Source: Hydractinia symbiolongicarpus
Lineage: Eukaryota; Cnidaria; Hydrozoa; Anthoathecata; Hydractiniidae
Length of the DNA: 64,000 nucleotides
NCBI RefSeq assembly: GCF_029227915.1
Contig: NC_079888.1
Coordinates: 620,001 to 684,000, forward strand
Direction: 5' to 3'
Shown here: one piece after another, positions 46,861-60,246 of the stretch
Position numbering within the stretch: the stretch's first letter is position 1
Layout: the number at the start of each line of letters is the position of its first letter
Notes under the pieces: generated by a model
The model's input: the letters and a program-made list of their open reading frames with translations, nothing else
What the model was told of the DNA's origin: nothing
Databases searched by the model: none
Translations under genes and position numbers: made by a program

Positions 46861-48722
46861 TTCAATTAAGTCCCACAGTCAATCGTTTCACTTTTAAAAG
46901 CGATACAACTTAGTAAGATCGGAACAAAATCACTAAATACATGTTGGTACGAATATGTGACGCAACCGTTGTAACTCAAACGGATTGCCACCGTTAAAAA
47001 GACAATGAAATGTAGTTTTTGAAACTGTCTCTATTTCTTCAGCGTGAACTAACGGCTAGGATTGGTCCCACAGTAAAAAATGACTTATTTATATCAATTT
47101 TTAAATAAAGCGCTACCACACCGCCCAGTGTAATCGCTGAGTCCCAGCAATCATGTCAAATTAAGAAGAATGTCATTCCTTGGAGTCCAATTGGCTCATT
47201 TATCACATTTATCAGCTTACAGTCCAGAATCAGTTTAACTAAGTCCCACAGTCAATCGGTTCACCGTTAAAAGCGATACAACTTAGTAATATCGGAACAA
47301 AATCACAAAATACATGTTGGTACGAATATGTGACGCAACCGTTGTAACTCAAACGAATTGACACCGTTAAAAAGACAATAAAATGTAGTTTTTGAAACTG
47401 TCTCTATTTCTTCAGCGTGAACTAACGGATAGGATTGGTCCCACAGTAAAAAATGACTTATTTATCGAAATTTTTAAATGAAGCGCTACCACAGGGTCCA
47501 GTGTAATCGCTGAGTTCCGGCAATCATGTCAAATTAAGAAGATTGTCATTCCTTGGAGACCAAGTGACTAATTTATCACATGTAGCAGGTCACAGTCCGG
47601 AATCAGTTTAATTAAGTCCCACAGTCAATAGTTTCACTTTTAAAAGCGATACAACTTAGTAATACCGGAAGAAATCGCTAAATACATGTTGGTATGAATC
47701 TTTGACGCAACCGTTGTAACTCAAACGGATTGACACCGTTAGAAAGTCAATGAAATCTTGTTTTTGAAACTGTCTCTATTTCTTCAGCGCGAACTAACGG
47801 CTAGGATTGGCCCCAGAGTAAAAAATGACATATTTATCTTAATTTTTAAATAAAGCGCTCCCACAGCGCCCAGTGTATTCGTTGAGTTCCGGCAATCATA
47901 TTGAGTTAAAAAGAATGTTATTTCTTGGAGTCCAATTGGCTCATTTATCACATTTATAAGGTCACAGTCCAGAATCAGTTCAATTAAGTCCCACAGTCAA
48001 TTGTTTCACTTTTCAAAGCGATACAACTTAGTAAGATCGGAAAAAATCGCTAAATACATGTTGGTACGAATATGTGAAGCAACCGTTGTAACTCAAACGG
48101 ATTGACACCGTTAGAAAGTCAACGAAATTTAGTTTTTGAAACTGTCTCTACTTCTTCAGCGCGAACTAACGGCTAGGATTGGTCCCACAGTAAAAAATGA
48201 CTTATTCATCTTAATATTTAAATAAAGCGCTCCCACAGCGCCCAGTATAATCTCTGAGTTCCGGCAATCATGTCGAGTTAAAAAGAATGTTATTTCTTGG
48301 AGTCCAATTGGCTCATTTATCACATTTATTAATTCACAGTCCAGAATCAGTTCAATTAAGTCCCACAGTAAATCGTTTCACTTTTAAAAGCGATACAACT
48401 TAGTAATATCGGAAAAAATCGCTAAATACATGTTGGTACGAATATGTGAAGCAACCGTTGTAACTCAAACGGATTGACACCGTTAGAAAGTCAATGAAAG
48501 GTAGTTTTTGAAACTGTCTCTATTTCTTCAGCGTGAACTAACGGATAGGATTGGTCCCACAGTAAAAAGTGACTTATTTATCTAAACTTTTAAATAAAGC
48601 GCTACCACAGGGTCCAGTGTAATCGTTGAGTTCCGGCAATCATGTCGAGTTAAAAAGAATGTTATTTCTTGGAGTCCAATTGGCTCATTTATCACATTGA
48701 TAAGGTCACAGTCCAGAATCAG
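46861..48722. repeat. 5-mer HOR, copy 1
   Basis: Starts 46861, 47234, 47607, 47979, 48351; classes C A' D D A; 1,862 bp. Marks: 'cagcttacagtccag' ending the first, 'aaacgaattgacacc' with 'gacaataaaatg' and the 'catgtagcagg' end in the second, 'gaatctttgacg' and 'ggccccagagta' in the third, 'ttaatatttaaat' in the fourth, 'cagtaaatcg' and 'taaacttttaaat' in the fifth. Confidence 0.85.
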
Positions 48723-50583
48723 TTCAATTAAGTCCCACAGTCAATTGTTTCACTTTTAAAAGCGATACAACTTAGTAAGATCGGAACAAAATCACTAAAT
48801 ACATGTTGGTACGAATATGTGACGCAACCGTTGTAACTCAAACGGATTGCCACCGTTAAAAAGACAATGAAATGTAGTTTTTGAAACTGTCTCTATTTCT
48901 TCAGCGTGAACTAACGGCTAGGATTGGTCCCACAGTAAAAAATGACTTATTTATCTCAATTTTTAAATGAAGCGCTACCACACCGCCCAGTGTAATCGCT
49001 GAGTCCCAGCAATCATGTCAAATTTAGAAGAATGTCATTCCTTGGAGTCCAATTGGCTCATTTATCACATTTATCAGCTTACAGTCCAGAATCAGTTTAA
49101 CTAAGTCCCACAGTCAATCGGTTCACCGTTAAAAGCGATACAACTTAGTAATATCGGAACAAAATCACAAAATACATGTTGGTACGAATATGTGACGCAA
49201 CCGTTGTAACTCAAACGAATTGACACCGTTAAAAAGACAATAAAATGTAGTTTTTGAAACTGTCTCTATTTCTTCAGCGTGATCTAACGGATAGGATTGG
49301 TCCCACAGTAAAAAATGACTTATTTATCGAAATTTTTAAATGAAGCGCTACCACAGGGTCCAGTGTAATCGCTGAGTTCCGGCAATCATGTCAAATTAGG
49401 AAGATTGTCATTCCTTGGAGACCAAGTGACTAATTTATCACATGTAGCAGGTCACAGTCCGGAATCAGTTTAATTAAGTCCCACAGTCAATCGTTTCACT
49501 TTTAAAAGCGATACAACTTAGTAATACCGGAAGAAATCGCTAAATACATGTTGGTATGAATCTTTGACGCAACCGTTGTAACTCAAACGGATTGACACCG
49601 TTAGAAAGTCAATGAAATCTAGTTTTTGAAACTGTCTCTATTTCTTCAGCGCGAACTAACGGCTAGGATTGGCCCCAGAGTAAAAAATGACATATTTATC
49701 TTAATTTTTAAATAAAGCGCTCCCACAGCGCCCAGTGTATTCGTTGAGTTCCGGCAATCATGTCGAGTTAAAAAGAATGTTATTTCTTGGAGTCCAATTG
49801 GCTCATTTATCACATTTATAAGGTCACAGTCCAGAATCAGTTCAATTAAGTCCCACAGTCAATTGTTTCACTTTTCAAAGCGATACAACTTAGTAAGATC
49901 GGAAAAAATCGCTAAATACATGTTGGTACGAATATGTGAAGCAACCGTTGTAACTCAAACGGATTGACACCGTTAGAAAGTCAATGAAAGGTAGTTTTTG
50001 AAACTGTCTCTATTTCTTCAGCGTGAACTAACGGATAGGATTTGTCCCACAGTAAAAAGTGACTTATTTATCTAAACTTTTAAATAAAGCGCTACCACAG
50101 GGTCCAGTGTAATCGTTGAGTTCCGGCAATCATGTCGAGTTAAAAAGAATGTTATTTCTTGGAGTCCAATTGGCTCATTTATCACATTTATAAGGTCACA
50201 GTCCAGAATCAGTTCAATTAAGTCCCACAGTCAATTGTTTCACTTTTAAGAGCGATACAACTTAGTAAGATTGGAAAAAATCGCTAAATACATGTTGGTA
50301 CGAATATGTGAAGCAACCGTTGTAACTCAAACGGATTGACACCGTTAGAAAGTCAATGAAATGTAGTTTTTAGACTGTCTCTACTTCTTCAGCGTGAACT
50401 AACGGATAGGATTGGTCCCACAGTAAAAGGTGACTTATTTATCTAAACTTTTAAATAAAGCGCTACCACAGGGTCCAGTGTAATCGTTGAGTTCCGGCAA
50501 TCATGTCGAGTTAAAAAGAATGTTATTTCTAGGAGTCCAATTGGCTCATTTATCACATTTATAAGGTCACAGTCCAGAATCAG
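48723..50583. repeat. 5-mer HOR, copy 2
   Basis: Starts 48723, 49096, 49469, 49841, 50213; classes C A' D A A; 1,861 bp. The first three monomers match copy 1. The fourth begins like copy 1's fourth monomer ('ttttcaaagcg', 'aagatcgg') but takes the 3' half of copy 1's fifth ('taaacttttaaat'), so a fusion has removed a D half. The fifth has 'cttttaagagcg' and 'gtagtttttagactg'. Confidence 0.83.
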
Positions 50584-52444
50584 TTCAATTAAGTCCCACA
50601 GTCAATCGTTTCACTTTTAAAAGCGATACAATTTAGTAAGATCGGAACAAAATCACTAAATACATGTTGGTACGAATATGTGACGCAACCGTTGTAACTC
50701 AAACGAATTGACACCGTTAAAAAGACAATAAAATGTAGTTTTTGAAACTGTCTCTATTTCTTCAGCGTGAACTAACGGATAGGATTGGTCCCACAGTAAA
50801 AAATGACTTATTTATCGAAATTTTTAAATGAAGCGCTACCACAGGGTCCAGTGTAATCGCTGAGTTCCGGCAATCATGTCAAATTAAGAAGATTGTCATT
50901 CCTTGGAGACCAAGTGACTCATTTATCACATGTAGCAGGTCACAGTCCGGAATCAGTTTAATTAAAACCCACAGTCAATCGTTTCACTTTTAAAAGCGAT
51001 ACAACTTAGTAATACCGGAAGAAATCGCTAAATACATGTTGGTATGAATCTTTGACGCAACCGTTGTAACTCAAACGGATTGACACCGTTAGAAAGTCAA
51101 TGAAATCTAGTTTTTGAAACTGTCTCTATTTCTTCAGCGCGAACTAACGGCTAGGATTGGCCCCAGAGTAAAAAATGACATATTTATCTTAATTTTTAAA
51201 TAAAGCGCTACCACAGCGCCCAGTGTAATCGTTGAGTTCCGGCAATCATGTCCAGTTAAAAAGAATGTTATTTCTTGGAGTGCAATTGGCTCATTTATCA
51301 CATTTATAAGGTCACAGTCCAGAATCAGTTCAATTAAGTCCCACAGTCAATTGTTTCACTTTTCAAAGCGATACAACTTAGTAAGATCGGAAAAAATTGC
51401 TAAATACATGTTGGTACGAATATGTGAAGCAACCGTTGTAACTCAAACGGATTGACACCGTTAAAAAGTCAATGAAAGGTAGTTTTTGAAACTGTGTCTA
51501 TTTCTTCAGCGTGAACTAACGGATAGGATTGGTCCCACAGTAAAAAGTGACTTATTTATCTAAACTTTTAAATAAAGCGCTACCACAGGGTCCAGTGTAA
51601 TCGTTGAGTTCCGGCAATCATGTCGAGTTAAAAAGAATGTTATTTCTTGGAGTCCAATTGGCTCAGTTATCACATTTATAAGGTCACAGTCCAGAATCAG
51701 TTCAATTAATTCCCACAGTCAATTGTTTCACTTTTAAGAGCGATACAACTTAGTAAGATCGGAAAAAATCGCTAAATACATGTTGGTACGAATATGTGAA
51801 GCAACCGTTGTAACTCAAACGGATTGACACTGTTAGAAAGTCAATGAAATGTAGTTTTTGAAACTGTCTCTACTTCTTCAGCGCGAACTAACGGCTACGA
51901 TTGGTCCCACAGTAAAAAATGACTTATTTATCTTAATTTTTGAATAAAGCGCTCCCACAGCGCCCAGTGTAATCGCTGAGTTCCGGCAATCATGTCGAGT
52001 TAAAAAGAATGTTATTTCTTGGATTCCATTTGGCTCATTTATCACATTTATAAGATCACAGTCCAGAATCAGTTCAATTAAGTCCCACAGTCAATCGTTT
52101 CATTTTTAAAGGGGATACAACTTAGTAATATCGGAAAAAAACGCTAAATACATGTTGGTACGGATATGTGAAGCAACCGTTGTAACTCAAACGGATTGAC
52201 ACCGTTAGAAAGTCAATGAAAGGTAGCTTTTGAAACTGTCTCTATTTCTTCAGCGTGAACTAACGGATAGGATTGGTCCCACAGTAAAAAGTGACTTATT
52301 TATTTAAATTTTTAAATGAAGCGCTACCACAGGGTCCAGTGTAATCGTTGAGTTCCGGTAATCATGTCGAGTTAAAAAGAATGTTATTTCTTGGAGTCCA
52401 ATTGGCTCATTTATAACATTTATAAGGTCACAGTCCAGAATCAG
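50584..52444. repeat. 5-mer HOR, rearranged copy 3
   Basis: Starts 50584, 50957, 51329, 51701, 52073; classes A' D A D A; 1,861 bp. M137 (50584) fuses the start of the C monomer ('aagatcggaacaaaatcac') with the end of the A' monomer ('aaacgaattgacacc', 'catgtagcagg'); the switch lies between about +60 and +125. A later monomer (52073) with 'aaaggggatac' and 'ggtacggatatg' has no counterpart in copies 1 and 2. The unit length is unchanged although the order is not. Confidence 0.8.
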
Positions 52445-54306
52445 TTCAGTTAAGTCCCACAGTCAATCGTTTCACTTTTAAAAGCGATACAACTTAGTAA
52501 GATCGGAACAAAATTACTAAATACATGTTGGTACGAATATGTGACGCAACCTTTGTAACTCAAACGGATTGCCACCGTTAAAAAGACAATGAAATGTAGT
52601 TTTTGAAACTGTCTCTATTTCTTCAGCGTGAACTAACGGATAGGATTGGTCCCGCAGTAAAAAATGACTTATTTATCTCAATATTTAAATAAAGCGCTAC
52701 CACACCGCCCAGTGTAATCGCTGAGTCCCAGCAATCATGTCAAATTAAGAAGAATGTCATTCCTTGGAGTCCAATTGGCTCATTTATCACATTTATCAGC
52801 TTACAGTCCAGAATCAGTTCAACTAAGTCCCACAGTCAATCGGTTCACCGTTAAAAGCGATACAACTTAGTAATATGGGAACAAAATCACAAAATTCATG
52901 TTGGTACGAATATGTGACGCAACCGTTGTAACTTAAACGGATTGACACCGTTAAAAAGACAATGAAATGTAGTTTTTGAAACTGTCTCTATTTCTTCAGC
53001 GTGAACTAACGGATAGGATTGGTCCCACAGTAAAAAATGACTTATTTATCGAAATTTTTAAATGAAGCGCTACCACAGGGTCCAGTGTAATCGCTGAGTT
53101 CCGGCAATCATGTCAAATTAAGAAGATTGTCATTCCTTGGAGACCAAGTGACTCATTTATCACATGTAGCAGGTCACAGTCCGGAATCAGTTTAATTAAG
53201 TCCCACAGTCAATCGTTTCACTTTTAAAAGCGATACAACTTAGTAATACCGGAAGAAATCGCTAAATACATGTTGGTATGAATCTTTGACGCAACCGTTG
53301 TAACTCAAACGGATTGACACCGTTAGAAAGTCAATGAAATCTAGTTTTTGAAACTGTCTCTATTTCTTCAGCGCGAACTAACGGCTAGGATTGGCCCCAC
53401 AGTAAAAAATGACATATTTACCTTAATTTTTAAATAAAGCGCTCCCACAGCGCCCAGTGTAATCGTTGAGTTCCGGCAACCATGTGGAGTTAAAAAGAAT
53501 GTTATTTCTTGGAGTCCAATTGGCTCATTTATCACATTTATAAGGTCACAGTCCAGAATCAGTTCAATTAAGTCCCACAGTCAATTGTTTCACTTTTAAA
53601 AGCGATACAACTTAGTAAGATCGGAAAAAATCGCTAAATACATGTTGGTACGAATATGTGAAGCAACCGTTGTAACTCAAACGGATTGACACCGTTAGAA
53701 AGTCAACGAAATGTAGTTTTTGAAACTGTCTCTACTTCTTCAGCGCGAACTAACGGCTAGGATTGGTCCCACAGTAAAAAATGACTTATTTATCTTAATA
53801 TTTAAATAAAGCGCTCCCACAGCGCCCAGTATAATCGCTGAGTTCCGGCAATCATGTCGAGTTAAAAAGAATGTTATTTCTTGGAGTCCGACTGGCTCAT
53901 TTATCACATTTATTAATTCACAGTCCAGAATCAGTTCAATTAAGTCCCACAGTAAATCGTTTCACTTTTAAAAGCGATACAACTTAGTAATATCGGAAAA
54001 AATCGCTAAATACATGTTGGTACGAATATGTGAAGCAACCGTTGTAACTCAAACGGATTGACACCGTTAGAAAGTCAATGAAAGGTAGTTTTTGAAACTG
54101 TCTCTATTTCTTCAGCGTGAACTAACGGATAGGATTGGTCCCACAGTAAAAAGTGACTTATTTATCTAAACTTTTAAATAAAGCGCTACCACAGGGTCCA
54201 GTGTAATCGTTGAGTTCCGGCAATCATGTCGAGTTAAAAAGAATGTTATTTCTTAGAGTCCAATTGGCTCATTTATCACATGTAGCAGGTCACAGTCCGG
54301 AATCAG
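52445..54306. repeat. 5-mer HOR, copy 4
   Basis: Starts 52445, 52818, 53191, 53563, 53935; classes C A' D D A; 1,862 bp, the same order as copy 1. The last monomer departs at its end: it finishes with 'catgtagcaggtcacagtccgg', normally the end of the A' monomer. This joins it to the D-type start at 54307 and skips most of the next unit. Confidence 0.84.
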
Positions 54307-55422
54307 TTTAATTAAGTCCCACAGTCAATCGTTTCACTTTTAAAAGCGATACAACTAAGTAATACCGGAAGAAATCGCTAAATACATGTTGGTATGAATC
54401 TTTGACGCAACCGTTGTAACTCAAACGGATTGACACCGTTAGAAAGTCAATGAAATCTAGTTTTTGAAACTGTCTCTGTTTTTTCAGCGCGAACTAACGG
54501 CTAGAATTGGTCCCACAGTAAAAAATGACTTATTTATCTAAATTTATAAATGAAGCGCTACCACAGGGTCCAATGTAATCGTTGAGTTCCGGCAATCATG
54601 TCGAGTTAAAAAGAATGTTATTTCTTGGATTCCAATTGGCTCATTTATCACATTTATAAGATGACAGTCCAGCATCAGTTCAATTAAGTCCCACAGTCAA
54701 TCGTTTCACTTTCGAAAGCGATACCACTTAGTAATATCGAAAAAAAACACTTAATACATGTTGATACGGATATGTGAAGCAACCGTTGTAACTCAAACGG
54801 ATTGACACCGTTAGAAAGTCAATGAAAGGTAGTTTTTGAAACTGTCTCTATTTCTTCAGCGTGAACTAACTGATAGGATTGGTCCCACAGTAAAAAATTA
54901 CTTATTTATCGAAATTTTTAAATAAAGCGCTACCACAGGGTCCAGTGTAATCGCTGAGTTCCGGAAATCATGTCGAGTTAAAAAGAATGTTATTTCTTGG
55001 AGTTCAATTGGCTCATTTATCACATTTATAAGGTCACAGTCAAGAAGCAGTTCAATTAATTCCCACAGTCAATCGTTTCACTTTTAAAAGCGATACAACT
55101 TAGTAAGATCGGAACAAATCGCTAAATACATGTTGGTACGATTATGTGAAGCAACCGTTGTAACTCAAACGGATTGACACCGTTAGAAAGTCAACAAAAT
55201 GTAATTTTTGAAACTGTCTCTACTTCTTCAGCGTAAACTAACGGCTAGGATTGGTCTCACAGTAAAAAATGACTTATTTATCTTAATATTTAAATAAAGC
55301 GCTCCCACAGCGCCCAGTATAATCGCTGAGATCCGGCAATCATGTCGAGTTAAAAAGAATGTTATTTCTTGGAGTCCAATTGGCTCATTTATCACATTTA
55401 TTAATTCACAGTCCAGAATCAG
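54307..55422. repeat. Transitional monomers M147-M149
   Basis: Starts 54307, 54679, 55051; classes A A D. M148 carries 'tttcgaaagcgataccac' and 'gttgatacggatatg', linking it to the monomers at 44999 and 45744 about 9 kb upstream. M149 has 'gtaaactaacgg' and 'gagatccggc'. Nothing but satellite is present. Confidence 0.87.
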
Positions 55423-56909
55423 TTCAATTAAGTCCCACAGTCAATTGTTTCACTTTTAAAAGCGATACAACTTAGTAAGATCGGAAAAAATCGCTAAATA
55501 CATGTTGGTACGAATATGTGAAGCAACCGTTGTAACTCAAACGGATTGACACCGTTAGAAAGTCAACGAAATGTAGTTTTTGAAACTGTCTCTACTTCTT
55601 CAGCGCGAACTAACGGCTAGGATTGGTCCCACAGTGAAAAATGACTTATTTATCTTAATATTTAAATAAAGCGCTCCCACAGCGCCCAGTATAATCGCTG
55701 AGTTACGGCAATCATGTCGAGTTAAAAAGAATGTTATTTCTTGGAGTCCAATTGGCGCATATATAACATTTATAAGGTCACAGTCCAGAATCAGTTCAAT
55801 TATGTCCCACAGTCAATCGTTTCACTTTTAAAAGCGATACAACTTAGTAAGATCGGAAAAAACGCTAAATACATGTTGGTACGATTATGTGAAGCAACCG
55901 TTGTAACTCAAACGGATTGAAACCGTTAGAAAGTCAATGAAATGTAATTTTTGAAACTGTCTCTATTTCTTCAGCGTGAACTAACGGCTAGGATAGGTCC
56001 CACAGTAAAAAATGACTTATTTATCTAATGTTTTAAATGAAGCGCTACCACAGGGTCCAGTGTAATCGTTGAGTTCCGGCAATCATGTCGAGTTAAAAAG
56101 AATGTTATTTCTTGGAGTCCAATTGGCTCATTTATCACATTTATAAGGTCACAGTCCAGAATCAGTTCAATTAAGTCCCACAGTCAATTGTTTCACTTTT
56201 AAAAGCGATACAACTTAGTAAGATCGGAAAAAATTGCTAAATACATGTTGGTACGAATATGTGAAGCAACCGTTGTAACTCAAACGGATTGACACCGTTA
56301 GAAAGTCAACGAAATGTAATTTTTGAAACTGTCTCTACTTCTTCAGCGCGAACTAACGGCTAGGATTGGTCCCACAGTAAAAAATGACTTATTTATCTTA
56401 ATATTTAAATAAAGCGCTCCCACAGCGCACAGTATAATCGCTGAGTTCCGGCAATCATGTCGAGTTAAAAAGAATGTTATTTCTTGGAGTTCAATTGGCT
56501 CATTTATCACATTTATTAATTCACAGTCGAGAATCAGTTCAATTAAGTCCCACAGTCAATTGTTTTACTTTTAAAAGCGATACAACTTAGTAAGATCGCA
56601 AAAAATCGCTAAATACATGTTGGTACGAATATGTGAAGCAACCGTTGTAACTCAAACGGATTGACACCGTTAGAAAGTCAACAAAATGTAATTTTTGAAA
56701 CTGTCTCCACTTCTTCAGCGTAAACTAACGGCTAGGATTGGTCTCACAGTAAAAAATGACTTATTTATCTTAATATTTAAATAAAGCGCTCCCACAGCGC
56801 CCAGTATAATCGCTGAGATCCGGCAATCATGTCGAGTTAAAAAGAATGTTATTTCTTGGAGTCCAATTGGCTCATTTATCACATTTATTAATTCACAGTC
56901 CAGAATCAG
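55423..56909. repeat. 1,487-bp tetramer HOR, copy 1
   Basis: Starts 55423, 55795, 56166, 56538; classes D A D D. Marks: 'gttacggcaatc' and 'ggcgcatatataac' in the first, 'tatgtcccacag' with 'gattatgtg' and 'ataggtcccac' and 'ctaatgttttaaat' in the second, 'gcgcacagtataatc' in the third, 'gatcgcaaaaaatcg' in the fourth. Confidence 0.88.
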
Positions 56910-58396
56910 TTCCATTAAGTCCCACAGTCAATTGTTTCACTTTTAAAAGCGATACAACTTAGTAAGATCGGAAAAAATTGCTAAATACATGTTGGTACGA
57001 ATATGTGAAGCAACCGTTGTAACTCAAACGGATTGACACCGTTAGAAAGTCAACGAAATGTAGTTTTTGAAACTGTCTCTACTTCTTCAGCGCGAACTAA
57101 CGGCTAGGATTGGTCCCACAGTAAAAAATGACTTATTTATCTTAATATTTAAATAAAGCGCTCCCACAGCGCCCAGTATAATCGCTGAGTTACGGCAATC
57201 ATGTCGAGTTAAAAAGAATGTTATTTCTTGGAGTCCAATTGGCGCATATATAACATTTATAAGGTCACAGTCCAGAATCAGTTCAATTATGTCCCACAGT
57301 CAATCGTTTCACTTTTAAAAGCGATACAACTTAGTAAGATCGGAAAAAACGCTAAATACATGTTGGTACGATTATGTGAAGCAACCGTTGTAACTCAAAC
57401 GGATTGAAACCGTTAGAAAGTCAATGAAATGTAGTTTTTGAAACTGTCTCTATTTCTTCAGCGTGAACTAACGGCTAGGATAGGTCCCACAGTAAAAAAT
57501 GACTTATTTATCTAATGTTTTAAATGAAGCGCTACCACAGGGTCCAGTGTAATCGTTGAGTTCCGGCAATCATGTCGAGTTAAAAAGAATGTTATTTCTT
57601 GGAGTCCAATTGGCTCATTTATCACATTTATAAGGTCACAGTCCAGAATCAGTTCAATTAAGTCCCACAGTCAATTGTTTCACTTTTAAAAGCGATACAA
57701 CTTAGTAAGATCGGAAAAAATTGCTAAATACATGTTGGTACGAATATGTGAAGCAACCGTTGTAACTCAAACGGATTGACACCGTTAGAAAGTCAACGAA
57801 ATGTAGTTTTTGAAACTGTCTCTACTTCTTCAGCGCGAACTAACGGCTAGGATTGGTCCCACAGTAAAAAATGACTTATTTATCTTAATATTTAAATAAA
57901 GCGCTCCCACAGCGCACAGTATAATCGCTGAGTTCCGGCAATCATGTCGAGTTAAAAAGAATGTTATTTCTTGGAGTCCAATTGGCTCATTTATCACATT
58001 TATTAATTCACAGTCGAGAATCAGTTCAATTAAATCCCAAAGTCAATTGTTTTACTTTTAAAAGCGATACAACTTAGTAAGATCGCAAAAAATCGCTAAA
58101 TACATGTTGGTACGAATATGTGAAGCAACCGTTGTAACTCAAACGGATTGACACCGTTAGAAAGTCAACGAAATGTAGGTTTTGAAACTGTCTCTACTTC
58201 TTCAGCGCGAACTAACGGCTAGGATTGGTCCCACAGTAAAAAATGACTTATTTATCTTAATATTTCAATAAAGCGCTCCCACAGCGCCCAGTATAATCGC
58301 TGAGTTCCGGCAATCATGTCGAGTTAAAAAGAATGTTATTTCTTGGAGTCCAATTGGCTCATTTATCACATTTATTAATTCACAGTCCAGAATCAG
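56910..58396. repeat. 1,487-bp tetramer HOR, copy 2
   Basis: Starts 56910, 57282, 57653, 58025; classes D A D D. It repeats every mark of copy 1 at an offset of 1,487 bp. Visible differences are single bases, such as 'taaatcccaaag' at about 58031 and 'tgtaggttttg' near 58174. The first two monomers of this set appear a third time at 59132-59874, shifted by 2,222 bp. Confidence 0.87.
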
Positions 58397-60246
58397 TTCA
58401 ATTAAGTCCCACAGTAAATCGTTTCACTTTTAAAAGCGATACAACTTAGTAATATCGGAAAAAACCGCTAAATACATGTTGGTACGAATATGTGAAGCAA
58501 CCGTTGTAACTCAAACGGATTGACACCGTTAGAAAGTCAATGAAAGGTAGTTTTTGAAACTGTCTCTATTTCTTCAGCGCGAACTAACGGCTAGGATTGG
58601 TCCCACAGTAAAAATGACTTATTTATCTAAATTTTTAAATGAAGCGCTACCACAGCGCCCAGTGTAATCGCTGAGTTCCGGCAATCATGTCAAATTAAGA
58701 AGATTGTCATTCCTTGGAGGCTCATTTATCACATTTATAAGATCACAGTCCAAAATCAGTCCAATTAAGTCCCACAGTCAATCGTTTCACTTTTAAAAGC
58801 GATACAACTTAGTAATATCCAGAAAAATCGCTAAATACATGTTGGTTCGAATATGTGAAGCAACCGTTGTAAGTCAAACGGATTGACACCGTTAGAAAGT
58901 CAATGAAAGGCAGTTTTTAAAACTGTCTCTATTTCTTCAGCGTGAACTAACGGATAGGATTGGTCCCACAGTAAAAAATGACTTATTTATCTTAATATTT
59001 AAATAAAGCGCTCCCACAGCGCACAGTATAATCGCTGAGTTCCGGCAATCATGTCGAGTTAAAAAGAATGTTATTTCTTGGAGTCCAATTGGCTCATTTA
59101 TCACATTTATTAATTCACAGTCCAGAATCAGTTCAATTAAGTCCCACAGTCAATTGTTTTACTTTTAAAAGCGATACAACTTAGTAAGATCGCAAAAAAT
59201 CGCTAAATACATGTTGGTACGAATATGTGAAGCAACCGTTGTAACTCAAACGGATTGACACCGTTAGAAAGTCAACGAAATGTAGTTTTTGAAACTGTCT
59301 CTACTTCTTCAGCGCGAACTAACGGCTAGGATTGGTCCCACAGTGAAAAATGACTTATTTATCTTAATATTTAAATAAAGCGCTCCCACAGCGCCCAGTA
59401 TAATCGCTGAGTTACGGCAATCATGTCGAGTTAAAAAGAATGTTATTTCTTGGAGTCCAATTGGCGCATATATAACATTTATAAGGTCACAGTCCAGAAT
59501 CAGTTCATTTATGTCCCACAGTCAATCGTTTCACTTTTAAAAGCGATACAACTTAGTAAGATCGGAAAAAACGCTAAATACATGTTGGTACGATTATGTG
59601 AAGCAACCGTTGTAACTCAAACGGATTGAAACCGTTAGAAAGTCAATGAAATGTAGTTTTTGAAACTGTCTCTATTTCTTCAGCGTGAACTAACGGCTAG
59701 GATAGGTCCCACAGTAAAAAATGACTTATTTATCTAATGTTTTAAATGAAGCGCTACCACAGGGTCCAGTGTAATCGTTGAGTTCCGGCAATCATGTCGA
59801 GTTAAAAAGAATGTTATTTCTTGGAGTCCAATTGGCTCATTTATCACATTTATAAGGTCACAGTCCAGAATCAGTTCAATTAAGTCCCACAGTCAATTGT
59901 TTCACTTTTAAAAGCGATACAACTTAGTAAGATCGGAAAAAATTGCTAAATACATGTTGGTACGAATATGTGAAGCAACCGTTGTAACTCAAACGGATTG
60001 ACACCGTTAGAAAGTCAACGAAATGTAGTTTTTGAAACTGTCTCTACTTCTTCAGCGCGAACTAACGGCTAGGATTGGTCCCACAGTAAAAAATGACTTA
60101 TTTATCTTAATATTTAAATAAAGCGCTCCCACAGCGCCCAGTATAATCGCTGAGTTCCGGCAATCATGTCGAGTTAAAAAGAATGTTATTTCTTGGAGTC
60201 CAATTGGCTCATTTATCACATTTATTAATTCACAGTCCAGAATCAG
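58397..60246. repeat. 5-mer HOR with 8-bp-deleted first monomer
   Basis: Starts 58397, 58760, 59132, 59504, 59875; 1,850 bp. The first monomer (363 bp) lacks 'tccaattg' before 'gctcattta'. The second has 'aatatccagaaaaatcg' and 'gaaaggcagttttt'. Members three to five are copies of the tetramer monomers from 55423 onward. The first two members recur at 60247-60982, so the unit was being repeated. Confidence 0.85.
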
